Notes under the pieces: model-generated
The model's input: only the letters and a program-made list of their open reading frames with translations
Told to the model about the DNA's origin: nothing
Database searches by the model: none
Assembly (NCBI RefSeq): GCF_018812025.1
Contig: NC_063052.1
Coordinates: forward strand, 16,330,186-16,394,185
Length of the DNA stretch: 64,000 nt
Source: Megalobrama amblycephala
Lineage: Eukaryota > Chordata > Actinopteri > Cypriniformes > Xenocyprididae
Reading direction: 5' to 3'
Part shown: in pieces, positions 34,719-47,129 of the stretch
How the letters are laid out: each line of letters opens with the position of its first letter
How positions within the stretch are numbered: the stretch's first letter is position 1
Program-made: the position numbers and the translations under genes

Positions 34719-37262
34719 TTATTTCTCATCTGCAAACACCTCAACTTCACACAGTGTGAGATATTCATTGCGTTCAGGGATAATAATGTTGACAAATCGC
34801 CCCTTAATAGGCTTAAAAGCAAATATTTGTGTCTCTCCACGTGGGATGGACACAACAGTTTCAGCCCTGTGAAGAAACACAGTAACAGAGAAATAGAGAA
34901 GTGCGTATCAAAACAGCATGAAGCATATTAAATATACTTCTGTCAAAGGTAAGTTTGTGTTAAAGGGATTTATTCAAAGTAATTTTATCTTATTTACTCA
35001 TTTTCTAACCATTTGTGTAAGTATTAAGAGAGAGACAATACTTACAGCTCATTATTGTTGCCATTATTTTCCAGGCTGTTGCCGATACGGATCTGAGCAC
35101 CATTTATTCTCTCTGGACAACAATCTCCTCGATTAGTGATGCTAACTCTGGATATCTTGTAGACTTCCAACAAGTCAACTCTCCACCAGGGGTCCCTGTC
35201 GGCTTTAGTATGACTGCATGACCCACGACTGCGAATTGAATTCCTGTTGCCATCGATAGCTTTTTGAGCAGCTGCTAATTCATCGTATGTGGAAGACTGG
35301 ACAGCTGTGGCTCCAAGAGCAAGATTCCCTGTTTAACATAAAATAATAAATCAAATTTTTTGTACTTTAATGTGCTGAAGTATAATTCCAATTTAATAGG
35401 TACAATAATGTTAAGCTATGTATTGTAATGTAATTATTACACGGCTCTCTGGATTACTTGATTCTGATTGGTCAGTCGTGACATTCTGAGGTCTGATATT
35501 TCCAGATAATGACCGTCATCAATAGTAACGCTGTATAACAGACAGTTCATCCGGGTTTCTGAAGCCGGTCTTTCTCTGATGTTTCTTGTATCACACCACA
35601 GACTCACTCTCTCTCGTTTCATACAAACACAACTGGTGCGTCTCTGTTATGGTTATTGATTGTATTGAAGTATTAATATTGAATTGAAGTATTTTTAGCA
35701 TTAAGAGTACTGTAATGTTCAATATAGTTGCTCGAATGATTGTTTTTGTAATGGATTCTAAGATAATAAACAGGCAAGAATTTAAAACAGTTTAATCTCA
35801 AATCAATATGTTCATGTAATTATTTATTTGATGTACATTATTCCTTAAATGTTTGTCTTGTTGAACTTGTTCATTTGTCTTGCTAGGTAGACTATATTTT
35901 TTCTTCAAGTTTTATGTTTATTACAAGTGGGCTAATAAAATATTTCAACTCAAATCAACATTTTGTGTCCAAACTCATTTGTGGCATATAATATAATATA
36001 ACATAATATAATATAATATAATATAATATAATATAATATAATATAATATAATATAATATAATATAATATAATAATCACCCTGTCGGGGTTTATTATGCAT
36101 ATAATATATAACTGACAACATTCAAAGAAATGAAGATCACTCACTTGGAACAGTAATGTACATTGGTGTGTAGTTTTCTGTTAATAAAATAATATCAGTT
36201 ATACACACATCAATAAGTACATAAATTCTATCACAGAGTTTCTTCTCTCTCTGTTCCTTACCTGCAGACACCTCGACTTCACACAGAGTAAGGACTTTAT
36301 CATTCCCAGGTAAATAAATGTTGACATATCGGCCAATAACAGGCTCAAATGAAAATGTTTCTGTGACATCAAGAACAGTGAGAAGAGTTGCAGCCCTGCA
36401 AATACATAAAGAACAGTGTTAAAATGAAAAGCAGAGGCACATGTCTAACAAATTCAATTCAACTCTATTGAAATCAAATGGTTTTGTACAGCACTCTTCA
36501 CAATACAAATTATTGTTCATGTTTTATATTGCATTGCAACAAGAAACAATGGTCTAAATTTACAAATGTCTAATCACAGTCTGGATAAAATATGTTCAAG
36601 TAAAGTTCATCTCCATGGCTGTGGCTCTCTGAGTGGTTGGTTTGTGGAGGAGGTTCAGTTTTGCCTCCTGTTTTATTAAACCAGATTGAACATCATAAAC
36701 ATGGGAAGATGACAGAACAATTGAAACATTTCTTACAGTTCATTGTCGTTTCCGTTGTTGTCCAGACTGTTACCAATACGAATCTGAGCTCCTTTAAGCC
36801 GCTTTTTGCAACAGTCTCCACGATTAGTGATGGTAACTTTGTGTACACTGTAGACATTTCCAAGGTCAATTCTCCACCATGGATTAAACTCAGAATTAGT
36901 GTGAGAGCAGGAGCCTCTGTTTCCATCTACTGCACGTTCAGCATCTCCCTGTTGGCATGTGGAGGACTGCACAGCCTTGGCATTAAGAGCAAGATTCCCT
37001 GTTCAATATGATGAAATTGATTAAAAAAAAAAAAAAAGGATAAGAAAGTTTTAAAGCAATTCAAATAAATAAATCACAAGCTTTAAATGAACATATTTCG
37101 GCCTATAATTTTAATAAATTAATCTGATTGATATGTAATGATACACAATGGTTACAGATTTTTAAATCCAGGTATTTTTACTTGTATTATTCTAAACGTA
37201 CCTCTGGAAACAGCGACACACAGTCCAGTAAGTGTTAGAAACACAATCACACGTATCGCCAT
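34719..37262 (-). CDS. Gene C: two-domain F-type lectin, complete, canonical sugar motifs
   Basis: Secreted F-type lectin of 306 predicted residues. Coding exons: 37262-37202 (signal peptide [19 protein letters not shown]), 36998-36737 and 36395-36262 (domain 1), 36177-36145 (linker), 35328-35046 and 34866-34719 (domain 2). The sum is exactly 307 codons. Both domains keep the whole fucose motif HX26RXDX4(R/K): domain 1 SCSHT and NRGDCCKKR, domain 2 SCSHT and NRGDCCPER, with the vicinal cysteine pair. This is the only copy in the window to do so and the best candidate for a working lectin. Two oddities: domain 1 lacks six residues between DGNR and GSC relative to gene A; and the last donor is AT instead of GT, so the frame runs on for Asp-Glu-Lys and stops, three residues after the usual end. 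The promoter is probably at 49.9-50.2 kb. Confidence 0.87.
35990..36072. repeat. (ATAAT)n microsatellite
   Basis: About 16 units of a five-base repeat with one early variant, in the gene C intron between linker and domain 2. Confidence 0.9.
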
Positions 37263-37263
37263 C

Positions 37264-38342
37264 CTGATATAAGACACAACAACACATCACCTCATCTCAG
37301 CATATGAAGGAACAATTTTCAATTTCTCATGCTCATTTACACAAAGAGGCACATATATTGCTATTGTAATGAAGTAATAGTATAGAAGAACCCCATGATT
37401 TGCAGTAAAGTCAGTGTAATGTGACTAACCTGCCTCCGTTCTTTGGATTTTAAATGCCTTTGCCAAGTTTGCTCTATTTTTAATATATATATATATACAA
37501 CATATATATATATATATATATATACAACATATATATGGGATTATTATGCTTAGATCTCACATAATTCATGCAATTATTATGACTTTTTAATAGTTAATGG
37601 GAGGTGTTTTGTTTAATATGTGCGTGAATGATTTCTAATTTCTTGCATTATTGTATAAATCAAATCTGTGTAAAATTTTTTGTACTCTTATAGAAATCAT
37701 GTCTGAATTTTACAGTACTAGAGCGGGAAAGTTAAGAGACCATGTGACTAAGATAAGAACTGTGATTTATGTACATGGAGGAGAAATAGTCACACCCCGA
37801 ACTAAAGACAGTCTAATTGGTCGGACCTCCAGGGGTGTTGGACAAACATCTCAGTTTAAAACTCAGGACACGAACAAAGAATTAGGTTACGGTAAAATGG
37901 GTTAAGACGGAGGTTAAGAATGAACAGCATCATGCAAGTCATCTGAATACTCTCATCTCACTTTTCTTTCTTCACTTAGTTTCTTTTCTTTTCTGTTGAG
38001 AGTCTCATTTCACTCCAAGACTATAGTTTTGCCATGCCTCGAACTTCAACATCAAAGTGCAGAGACTTCACTTCCATTTCATCCGCCAACACAACAATGT
38101 GATTGGCTTCCCAAGATTGGCTTCCCAAGACATGATATAAAATTTAATAACCCCACCTAAGAAATGATAGAAGGGTTAAATTAATGATTGATGGTTCGTT
38201 CAGGTCAGGTCTTATAAAGTGCATATATTACTAGAAACTAAATGATGAAATTTCTTCTTCTCTTAAAGCTTAACATTTTCTCTTTCGTTCTTTCTACAAT
38301 TCATGTGAATGTGTGTGCGTGTGTTTATGTGTTAGATATTAG
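37264..38342 (-). other. 5' intron of gene C, proximal part
   Basis: First 70 bases match the gene A intron next to its coding exon. Contains (AT)n tracts at 37484-37545 split by ACAAC. The open stretch at 37651-37905 has no recognisable domain. From 38290 the sequence resembles 24450-24510 and leads to the DIRS insertion point. Confidence 0.45.
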
Positions 38343-38939
38343 TTCCCTTTCAGTCAGTCACGTTCGACATTACGTCAGAACTGAACTGGCGAATTGGGAT
38401 CTCGCCATAGATATACAGCAGAGTGGGTATAAATGTGGAAGCAGATGCAATGGACACCGCCAAGCAACTGTTCTGCTCTTCCATTCACCAGAGAGTGTGT
38501 CTACGAGTGTCTGTGAGCGCTCTTCAGGAATAGGCCTTTGCTATCCAGTGTGACGGCGCTGCAGTGATGCTCGCGACCCTTCAGAGCACTTCCTGCTGTT
38601 TCATAACAGCCTTAAAAGAGCTTTTTGCACACTGCAGGCTGCACTATTCCCTGCCTTCTGTGCCGCGCCCATTTCCCCTGTGCACTTCAGCTCCACGCTG
38701 AGGTACAGTATCTCACAGAAGTGAGTACACCCCTCACATTTTTGTAAATATTTTATTATATATTTTCATGTGACAACACTGATGAAATGACACTTTGCTA
38801 CAATGTGAAGTAGTGAGTGTACAGCTTGTATAACAGTGTAAATTTGCTGTCCCCTCAAAATAACTCAACACCCAGCCATTAATGTCTAAACCGCTGGCCA
38901 CAAAAGTGAGTATACTCCTAAGTAAAAATGTCCAATTGG

Positions 38940-39845
38940 GCCCAAAGTGTTAATATTTTGTGTGGCCACCACAGGTTGCCACTGGAGTCCTCCTCCACTC
39001 CTCCATGACGACATCACGGAGCTGGTGGATGTTAGAGACCTTGCGCTCCTCCACCTTCCGTTTGAGGATACCCCACAGATGCTCAATAGGGTTTAGATAC
39101 CCTCAGCTTCTTTAGCAAGGCAGTGGTCGTCTTGTAGGTGTGTTTGGGGTCATTATCATGTTGGAATACTGCCCTACAGCCCAGTCTCCGAAGGGAGGGG
39201 ATCATGCTCTGCTCATTCATGGTTCCCTCAAAGAACTGTAGCTCCCCAGTGCCGGCAGCACTCATGCAGCACCAGACCATGACACTCCCACCACCATGCT
39301 TGACTGTATGCAAGACACACTTGTCTTTGTACTTCTCACCTGGTTTCTCCCATACACACTTGACACTATCTGAACAACATAAGTTTATCTTGGTCTCATC
39401 AGACCACAGGACATGGTTCTTTAGTCTGCTTGTCTTCAGCAAACTGTTTGCAGGATTTCTTGTGCATCATCTTTAGAAGAGGCTTCCTTCTGGGACGACA
39501 GCCATGCAGACTAATTTGATGCAGTGTGTGGCGTATGGTCTGAGCACTGACAGGCTGACCCCCCACCCCTTCAACCTCTGCAGCAGTGCTGGCAGCATTC
39601 ATACGTCTATTTCCCAAACACAACCTCTGGCTGTGACGCTGAGCAAGTGCACTCAACTTCTTTAGTCAACCATGGCGAGGCCTGTTCTGAGTGGAACCTG
39701 TCCTGTTAAACCGCTGTATGGTCTTGGCCACCATGCTGCAGCTCAGTTTCAGGGTCTTGGCAATCTTCTTATAGTCTACATTTTTATGTAGAGCAACAAT
39801 TCTATTTTTCAGATCCTCAGAGGGTTCTTTGCCATGAGGTGCCAT
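38940..39845 (-). pseudogene. Tc1-type transposase, inactive
   Basis: DDE transposase that cuts and pastes the surrounding element. The start MAPHGKEPSEDLKNRIVALH (39843) leads into the paired DNA-binding domain (KKIAKTLKLS, RFNRTGS). A stop follows RPRHG near 39671. The middle keeps VLWSDETKI (first catalytic Asp) and VFQHDNDPKHT (second Asp). The third acid survives in a separate frame as NPIEHLWG near 39085. Breaks seen: the stop near 39671, a frame change near 39420, and a deletion between KKLRVSK and NPIEHLWG. It cannot make a full protein. Confidence 0.85.
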
Positions 39846-40053
39846 GTTGAACTTCCAGTGATCAGTATGAGAGAGTGAGAGCGATAACACCAAATTTAAC
39901 ACACCTGCTCCCCATTCACACCTGAGACCTTGTAACACTAACGAGTCACATGACACCGGGGAGAGAAAATGGCTAATTGGGTCCAATTTTGACTCACTTT
40001 TGTGTACACTTTTTGGGTGTACTCACTTTTGTGGACAGCAGTTAAGACATTAA

Positions 40054-42725
40054 CTCCCTGAGGTCTGAAAACGCGCCGGCGCGTTTTGCAGGATTTTTTT
40101 CACATTGCAGCAAAACAGACTTAAAATACTCTGTCATTTCTTGTCATAGAGACATAAGTAATATATCAATTGAAACTACACTGCGTTCCAAATTATTATG
40201 CAATTGACATATCAGTAAGATTTCAGTACAATAAACATTCAGATTTTAGTTTTTCTAAGAAAATGTTTGTTTTTTTATCCATGTCTTTTTAGATAACTGG
40301 TATCAATCTCAGACAAAATAATTTGCCAGATCTATGGAAACCCTACTTAGAGGTTGTTCCACATTATTAAGCAAGTCACAGTTCTCATGCAATATGGGGA
40401 GGAAGAAAGATCTTTCTGAAGATGAAATGCATGAAATGGTGCAATGTTGTGCAAAAGGCATGAAAACAACTAATACTGTGTGAAACTGAATGGAGATTTG
40501 TGAGTGATTTAGAGCACAGCAGAACTCGGTCAGATAAAGGCTTATTAATGAAAGTTCCTATCAAAAAATGTATTGTATTAAAAGGGCAGCTATAAAAAAA
40601 AAGGCAGTGTTGAGCAGCAAACAGGTATTTCAAGCTGCTGGTGTCTCTGGAGTCTTGAGAACCTCACCATTCAGGCTGGCAGTTGTGCGTAAAGATGCAT
40701 TTTAGACACCACTAACCAAACCTCACAAAGAGAAACATTTACAGTGGGTGTAGAAATACATTTTCAAACAATTTTATTGCTGTGGTGTTTTTTTGCAGCA
40801 TAGGTTAGTGCATAGTGCATTGTAAAATAGTGCATTGTACTATGCACTATCCCCCTTTTTATACCATAGCTGAAAATGGCCAGTTATGAACTCCACATAT
40901 CTGAATATAAACCCACTGTAAATGTTTCTCTTTGTGAGGTTTGGTTTGGAGTGGCTGAAATGCATCTTTACGCACAACTGCCAGCCTGCATGGAGAGCTT
41001 CTTGAGACACCAGAAGCTTCAAATACCTGTTTGCTGCTCAAAACTGGCTTTTTTATAGCTGCCCTTTTAATACAATTCATTTTTTTGACAGGAACTTTCC
41101 TCAATAAGCCTTTATCTGACCGAGTTCTGCTGTGCTCTAAATCACTCACAAATCTTATGATAATTTGATAATCTCCATTCAGTTTTCACACAATATTATT
41201 GTTTTCATGCCTTTTGCACAACATTGCACCATTTCATGCTTTTCATCTTCAAAAAGATCTTTCTTCCTCCCCATATTGCATGAGAACTGTGACTTGCTTA
41301 ATAATGTGGAACAACCAAGTAGGGTTTCCATAGATCTGGCAAATTATTTTGTCTGAGATTGATACCAGTTATCTAAAAAGACATGGATAAATAAACGAAC
41401 AAACATTTTCTTAGAAAACCTAAAATCTGAATATTTATTGTACAGAAATCTTACTGATTTGTCTCTTGCATAATAATTTGGAACGCAGTGTATAGAATGT
41501 CTTCTTTTATTTGTGTACACTCAGAGTAAAAACACAATGTTGTGCTTTTTGTAAAATAAAGAAAACTAACATGATGCGTGATCTCTCGTCTCCCTCTGAG
41601 CGAAGTCCAATCTGATAGTTCTCAGAAAATGAACTGTAACTTATGAATACTAATGACAAAAAAAATGACACTTATGTCTAAAGAAACGTTGAAATGTCAG
41701 GTTTTAAATCGTGCAAGTCAAATCGAAAACAAACATTCTGTGTTTATGTAATCTGTATGAAAAGAGAGCCATGTCAGAAGTCCATGATTCAGCTCATTAT
41801 CCGCTAATGCGGCCATGCCCACGGAGCGAGCGCTATTCAGACGTAAATTCAGAGGCAATACTTATATGCATTGTCTCAATCGTGTATTTATTGTCTTGAA
41901 AAGTGTTTATTTGGATGTTAAAGCCATGGTTAGCGATCTCTAGAAGACATGCCGTTAGTTCCTGGTTCCTTTTGTTCTTTATATGAATTTGTGGCCTAAA
42001 GGTGTACAGAGCGCCCTCCGGCTGCAAGTATGAATTGAAAACACAGTATCCAGCACTCATAGTGATGACAATAAATATTACTTCTCAGTATAGAAAACTG
42101 ACATAAATATATAAGAATCCATCAATATTTCTCCAAATGTGCATGCTTTTAAGCTAAAAGCCTATATGAAATGCCATAGAGGTAACATAATTGTTCAGAC
42201 ACTTTGCATCACAGAAATACATTATATTTTAAAGAACATAATAGAATACCATTATTTTAAATTGTAATAATATTTCACAGTATTGCTCTTTATGATGAGC
42301 TGAGACATTATTACAGAGGGTTTTTTTCACAGCCTACCTGACTGAAAGGCCTCATTAATATGCAAGTCATTTCAGGTCATTATTATGTGATTCTTTTGTC
42401 TTCTCAGGTGTAAATGGCCCATTATTCATGTCTACAACCTCCAATACCCAGAAGTCTTGTGAACACAGATTTAATATACTTTTTTTTGGCCTTATTTCAG
42501 TGACTTAAGTTTTTTGTTTTTTCAATAAACATTATTCCTTCAGAAAAACAAACATGTACATACATGTTCCTCACATATTATTGTAGCCTAGTTTGTGCTG
42601 AATACAGTGTAATGACACTTTTATGTTTATGTCATTTATATGTTTATGAACAACTGAAAAAAGCACAAATGTCAGGGCATGTCAAAACTTCTCCAAGCCC
42701 CAAATCAGCCTCAGACTCCAGAGGG
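40054..42725. mobile_element. piggyBac-like element P1
   Basis: TTAA at 40050-40053 and 42726-42729. Left end CTCCCTGAGGTCTGAAAACG, right end CCTCAGACTCCAGAGGG. After removing the nested palindromic Tc1 element (40179-41490) it measures about 1.36 kb. Non-coding. It contains the perfect 20-base palindrome at 40068-40087. Confidence 0.8.
40179..41490. mobile_element. Palindromic Tc1-type element nested in P1
   Basis: Flanked by TA (40177-40178, 41491-41492). Ends CACTGCGTTCCAAATTATTA and the inverse. Left half (40179-40750) and right half (40860-41490) are inverted copies of the same transposase beginning: HSRTRSDKGLL, VLSSKQVF and RLAVVRKDAF are read in both directions. No catalytic DDE core in either half, so the element depends on outside transposase. 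Confidence 0.8.
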
Positions 42726-42729
42726 TTAA

Positions 42730-45658
42730 CACTCTGAGGTCTGAAAACGCGCCGGCGCGTTTTACAGTTTTTTTTCACATTGCAGCAAAACAGACTTAAA
42801 ATACTCCATCATTTTTTGTCATAGAGACATAAGTAATATATCAATTGAAACTATAGAATATTTTCTTTTATTTGTATACACTCAGAGTAAAAACACAATG
42901 TTGTGCTTTTTGTAAAATAAAGAAAACTAACATGATGCGTGATCTCTCCTCTCCCTCTGAACGAAGTCCAATCTGATAGTTCTCAGAAAATGAACTGTAA
43001 CTTAGTGAATACTAATCACAGAAAAATTAAACTTATGTCTAAAAAAACGTTAAGATGTCAGGTTTTAAAATCATGTAAGTCAAATCGAAAACAAACCTTC
43101 TGTGTTTATGTAATCTGTATGAAAAGAGAGCCATGTCAGAAGTACGTGATTCAGCTCATTATCCGCTAATGCGGCCACGCCCACGCCCACGGAGCCAGCG
43201 CTATTCAGACGCAAATTCAGAGGCAATACATGCATTCATCGTCTCAATCGTGTATTTATTGTCTTGAAAAGTGTTTATCTGGATATAAAATTCATGGTTA
43301 GCGAGCTCTAGAAGACATGCAGTTAGTTCCTGTTTTCTTTTCTTCTATAGATGAATTTTAGATGAGTTTTTGTTTCTTTAGCGCCCTCCGGCTGCAGTAT
43401 GAATTGGAAACTCCATTCATGGAATAGCCTCTTCTTCTTTTAGATGAATTTGTGGACTAAAAATGCACAGAGAGCGCCCTCCGACTTCAAGGATGAATTG
43501 AAAACACCAGCGCTCATAGTAATGACAATGAATATTAAATAAATATAACTCCTCTGTATAGAAAATTGACATAAGCATATGATAATCCAATATTTCTCCA
43601 AATGTGCATGCTTTTAAACTAAAAGCCTATATTCAGACTCTTTGCATCACAGAAATACATTATATTTTAAAGTATAATATAAAACCATTACTTTATATTG
43701 TAATAATATTTTTCTGTATGTTTCATATATCATGATGAGCTTGAGACATCACAGAAGGTTTTTTTTTCACAGCCTACCTGACTGAAATGCCTCATTAATA
43801 TGCAAGTCATTTCAGCTCATTACTATCCAATTCTTTTGTCTTCTCAGGTGAGAATGGCCCATTATTCAGTGGTGATTCACGCCTCCACGCATACTGTGTT
43901 TCTTGGCAAAAAGTGTCTTACAAAAACTAAATCAATATATTGTTTTATATGAAGGAGTAGGCAGCATAATTTTTACATAATTTTGAAGCAAAAACTCTAG
44001 TTTATAACGTCCAATACCCTAAAGTATTGTAAATACAGATTTACTATACTTTTTTTGGCCTTATTTCAGTGACTTAAGTTTTTTGTTTTTTTCAATAACC
44101 ACGCATAAATGTTATTCCTTCAAAAACACAAACATGTACATACATGTTCCTCACATATTATTGTAGCCTAGTTTGTGCTGAATACAGTGTAATGACACTT
44201 TTTCCATTAACCCTCAGGGGTCTGAGGATTTTATAATGGGTGATTCTCACCGGAGAAGACAAAAGAATTGAATAATAATGACCTGAAATGACTTGCATAT
44301 TAATGAGGCCTTTCAGTCAGGTAGGCTGTGAAAAAACCCTCTGTGATCATGCTGATAACAGGATTAAAGTCCACTCAGGACAAAAAAAAACATGATTTTT
44401 GTGATTTCATGCATGCACGTATTATTGCACATGATATGAAGAAAATTTTGTATAGGCCTATATTAAATTACAGTACCAGTCAAAAGATTGAACACATTGC
44501 CATTATAATGTTTTTAAAAGAAGTCTCTAGTCTCTAACCAAATAATGGTTTTCTATTTTAATATACTTTAAATATAATGTATTTCTGTGATGCAAAGCGT
44601 CTGAACATTCCTACCTCTAGGGCATTTCATATAGGCTACTATATTTGTTATATTATAGAGCCTAAATGTTGATGTGCAGTTGACAAACTATACATCATTA
44701 AAAAGATCTAAGACTCAAGCTTCACATTTTGACTCTTAAAATCTTATATTGACCATAATTTCTTAATATGCTTAAAAGCATACACATTTGGAGAAATATT
44801 GATGGATTCTCATATTTTTATATAAATTTTCTATACAGAGGAGTAATATTTATTATTCTATATTTATTGTCATCATTATGAGCGCTGGATGCTGTGTTTT
44901 TAATTCATACTTGAGCCGGAGGGCGCTCTGCCCCTTTTGTCCACAAATGCCTCAGTAAAAGAAGAGGCATATCATGTGACAATCAAGGAACTAACAGAGG
45001 CAAGAGATCGCTAAATATGGCTATTCAAAACACTTTTGAAGACAATAAATACACGATTGAGATGATGTATGCATGTATTGACTGAATTTGCGTCTGAATA
45101 GCGCTGGCTCCGTGGGCGTGGCCGCATTAGCGGATAATGAGCTGAATCACGGATTTCTGACATGGCTCTCTTTTCATACAGATTACATAAACACAGAAGG
45201 TTTGTTTTCGATTTGACTTATATGTTTTAAAACCTGACATCTTAATGTTTTTTTAGACATAAGTGTAATTTTTTTGTCATTAGTATTCACTAAGTTACAG
45301 TTCATTTTCTAAGAACTATCAGATTGGACTTCGTTCAGAGGGAGACGAGAGATCACGCATCATGTTAGTTTTCTTTATTTTACAAAAAGCACAACATTGT
45401 GTTTTTACTCTGAGTGTACACAAATGAAAGAAGATATTCCACAGATTAAAATGGTCTATAACTCTTAATTGTATGTGCAACATTGACAGAGTATTTTGAG
45501 TCTCTTTCACACTGATAAGAAAAAAACCACGGTGGTATCGCCGGCGATACCCTCAGACCTCAGAGTGTTAATATGTTTATGAACAACTGAAAAAAGAACA
45601 AATGTCAGGGCATGTCAAAACTTCTCCAGGCCCCAAATCAGCCTCAGACTCCAGAGGG
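42730..45658. mobile_element. piggyBac-like element P2
   Basis: Shares the TTAA at 42726-42729 with P1 and has TTAA at 45659-45662. Left end CACTCTGAGGTCTGAAAACG, right end CCTCAGACTCCAGAGGG, same direction as P1. It is interrupted by P3 (44211-45567). The sequence on both sides of P3 joins into the right-end region known from P1. Non-coding. Palindrome copy at 42744-42763. Confidence 0.8.
44211..45567. mobile_element. piggyBac-like element P3, nested in P2, inverted
   Basis: Flanked by TTAA (44207-44210, 45568-45571), 1357 bases. Its left end CCCTCAGGGGTCTGAGG corresponds to the right ends of P1 and P2, so it points the other way. The right end carries TATCGCCGGCGATA instead of the CG-rich palindrome. 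Same interior as P0-P2. Confidence 0.8.
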
Positions 45659-45837
45659 TTAATGGCTGTGTGTTGAGTTATTTTGAGGGGACAGCAAATT
45701 TACACTGTTATACAAGCTGTACACTCACTACTTTACATTGTAGCAAAGTGTCATTTCTTCAGTGTTGTCACATGAAAAGATATAATAAAATATTTACAGA
45801 AATGTGAGGGGTGTACTCACTTCTGTGAGATACTGTA

Positions 45838-47129
45838 GTATGCGTTTCTCCCAGTAAACCTACTCGCACAGACACTGTGCAAAATCAGGGAGGATGAGGA
45901 GCAGGTCTTGCTAGTTGCACCTTAACTGGCCCAATTGGACCTGTTTCCCAGAACTGATGGTCCTCACGACAGCTCCTCCCTGGTGCATTCCTCTGAGGAA
46001 GGACCTGATTTCTCAGAGATGGGGCACCCTATGGCACCCGCGTCCAGACCTCTGAAACCTCCACGTCTGGTCTCTAGACAGGACGCGGAAGTCTTAGGTG
46101 ATCTACCCCAGGAGGTGGTAGACTCCATCACTTTGACGAGAGCACCCTCTACGAGGTGTGCTTATGCCCTAAAGTGGAACCTGTTCGTAGAGTAGTGTTC
46201 TTCTCACCGGGAAGAGCCCTAGAGATGCCTGATCAGAGCTATGCTTTTACAGCACATCACGATCCTGTCGATCAGGGGTGGGGAACAGTGATCCTGGAGG
46301 GCCATTGTCCTGCAGAGTATAGCTCCAACCCTGAAAAAAACACTCACCTGCCTGTAACTTTAGTAATCCTGAATACCTTGATTAGCTTCAGGTGTGTTTA
46401 ATTAGGGTTAGAGCTAAACTCTGCAGGACAATGGCCCTCCAGGATCAACGTTCCCCACCCCTGCTGTAGATGGTAAATCTTTGGTGAAGGATGACCTGGT
46501 TGTCAGGTTCCTGAGGGGTGCAAGAAGGTTAAATCCTCCTCGCTCTCACCCCATAACCTCTTAGGATGTCTCATTGGTGATTACAGCATTACAGAGTGCT
46601 TCTTTCGAACCACTGCAGTCAACTGAGCTGAAAATTCTGTCAATGAAGACAGATTGTGCTGGCTTCCATCAAGGGGGTAGGGGGGCCTGCAAGCATTTTC
46701 GGTCAACGAATCCTGCCTAGAATTCGGCCCAGCTAACTCTAACGGTGTCCTAAGACCCCGGCCTGGATATGTGCCCAAGGTTCACACCACTCCTTTCAAG
46801 GACCAGATGGTGAACCTGCAAGCGCTGGCCCTGGAGGAGGCAGACCCAGCCCTTGCTTTGCTCTGCCTATCCGCTCTTTGCACCTGTACATGGACCAAAT
46901 GTTGAGCTTCAGGACCTCAAAACAGGACCTCCAGTCTGTTATGGAGGCCAGTATAAAGGAAAGGCTGTCTCTAAGCAGAGGTTGGCCCACTGGAAAGTGG
47001 ATGCCATTGTCTTGGCATACCAGACCCAAGACGCTGACAGATATAGGTAGAGCTGCAGGCTGTGCAATAGTGGCATTTTGGTAGGGATCCCAATTTATCC
47101 TCCAATTCCCAAAACCTGAATGCCCGTTT
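45838..47129 (+). pseudogene. DIRS tyrosine recombinase remnant
   Basis: Plus strand. The first part (to 46200) encodes a linker and the N-terminal recombinase signature ITLTRAPSTRCAYALKWNLF. After the hAT MITE, at 46480-46560, come the segments DLVVRFLRGARRLNPPRS and, further on, SASFEPLQSTELKILSMKTD. Then 46880-47050 (KQRLAHWKVDAIVLAY-like) approaches the C-terminal catalytic half, but the HxxR and Tyr boxes are not seen before the end region. Multiple stops and frame changes. This is the coding debris of the DIRS element whose ends lie at 38343 and 48740. Confidence 0.75.
46273..46463. mobile_element. hAT-type MITE in DIRS remnant
   Basis: 191 bases with inverted ends CAGGGGTGGGGAACAGTGAT and its near-inverse. 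Flanked by 8-mers CTGTCGAT (46265-46272) and CTGTAGAT (46464-46471), a target duplication with one change. Interrupts the recombinase frame. Confidence 0.85.

Larger units (their letters stand above)
38706..45835 (-). mobile_element. Tc1-type transposon with long inverted repeats, interrupted
   Basis: Flanked by TA on both sides (38704-38705, 45836-45837). The ends CAGTATCTCACAGAAGTGAG and the inverse match over about 170 bases, up to AACTCAACACCCAGCCATTAA and its inverse near 45660. Transposase lies at 38950-39850 on the minus strand. The right arm is split by a 5.6-kb block of piggyBac-like elements at a TTAA (40050-45662); read across that block, the right arm is continuous. Confidence 0.85.

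Noticed and set aside
34719..34735. AT-AC (U12-type) intron at the end of gene C
   Set aside because: The sequence is ATGAGAAA, not the ATATCCTT-type U12 donor, and all paralogues use GT; simple donor loss is the better reading.
36637..37011. 124-residue plus-strand frame
   Set aside because: It is antisense to the lectin gene C exon 36998-36737; the minus strand carries the F-type lectin signatures.
45935..46195. 86-residue frame as a host gene
   Set aside because: ITLTRAPSTRCAYALKWNLF is the signature of DIRS recombinases and the frame is cut by a MITE.
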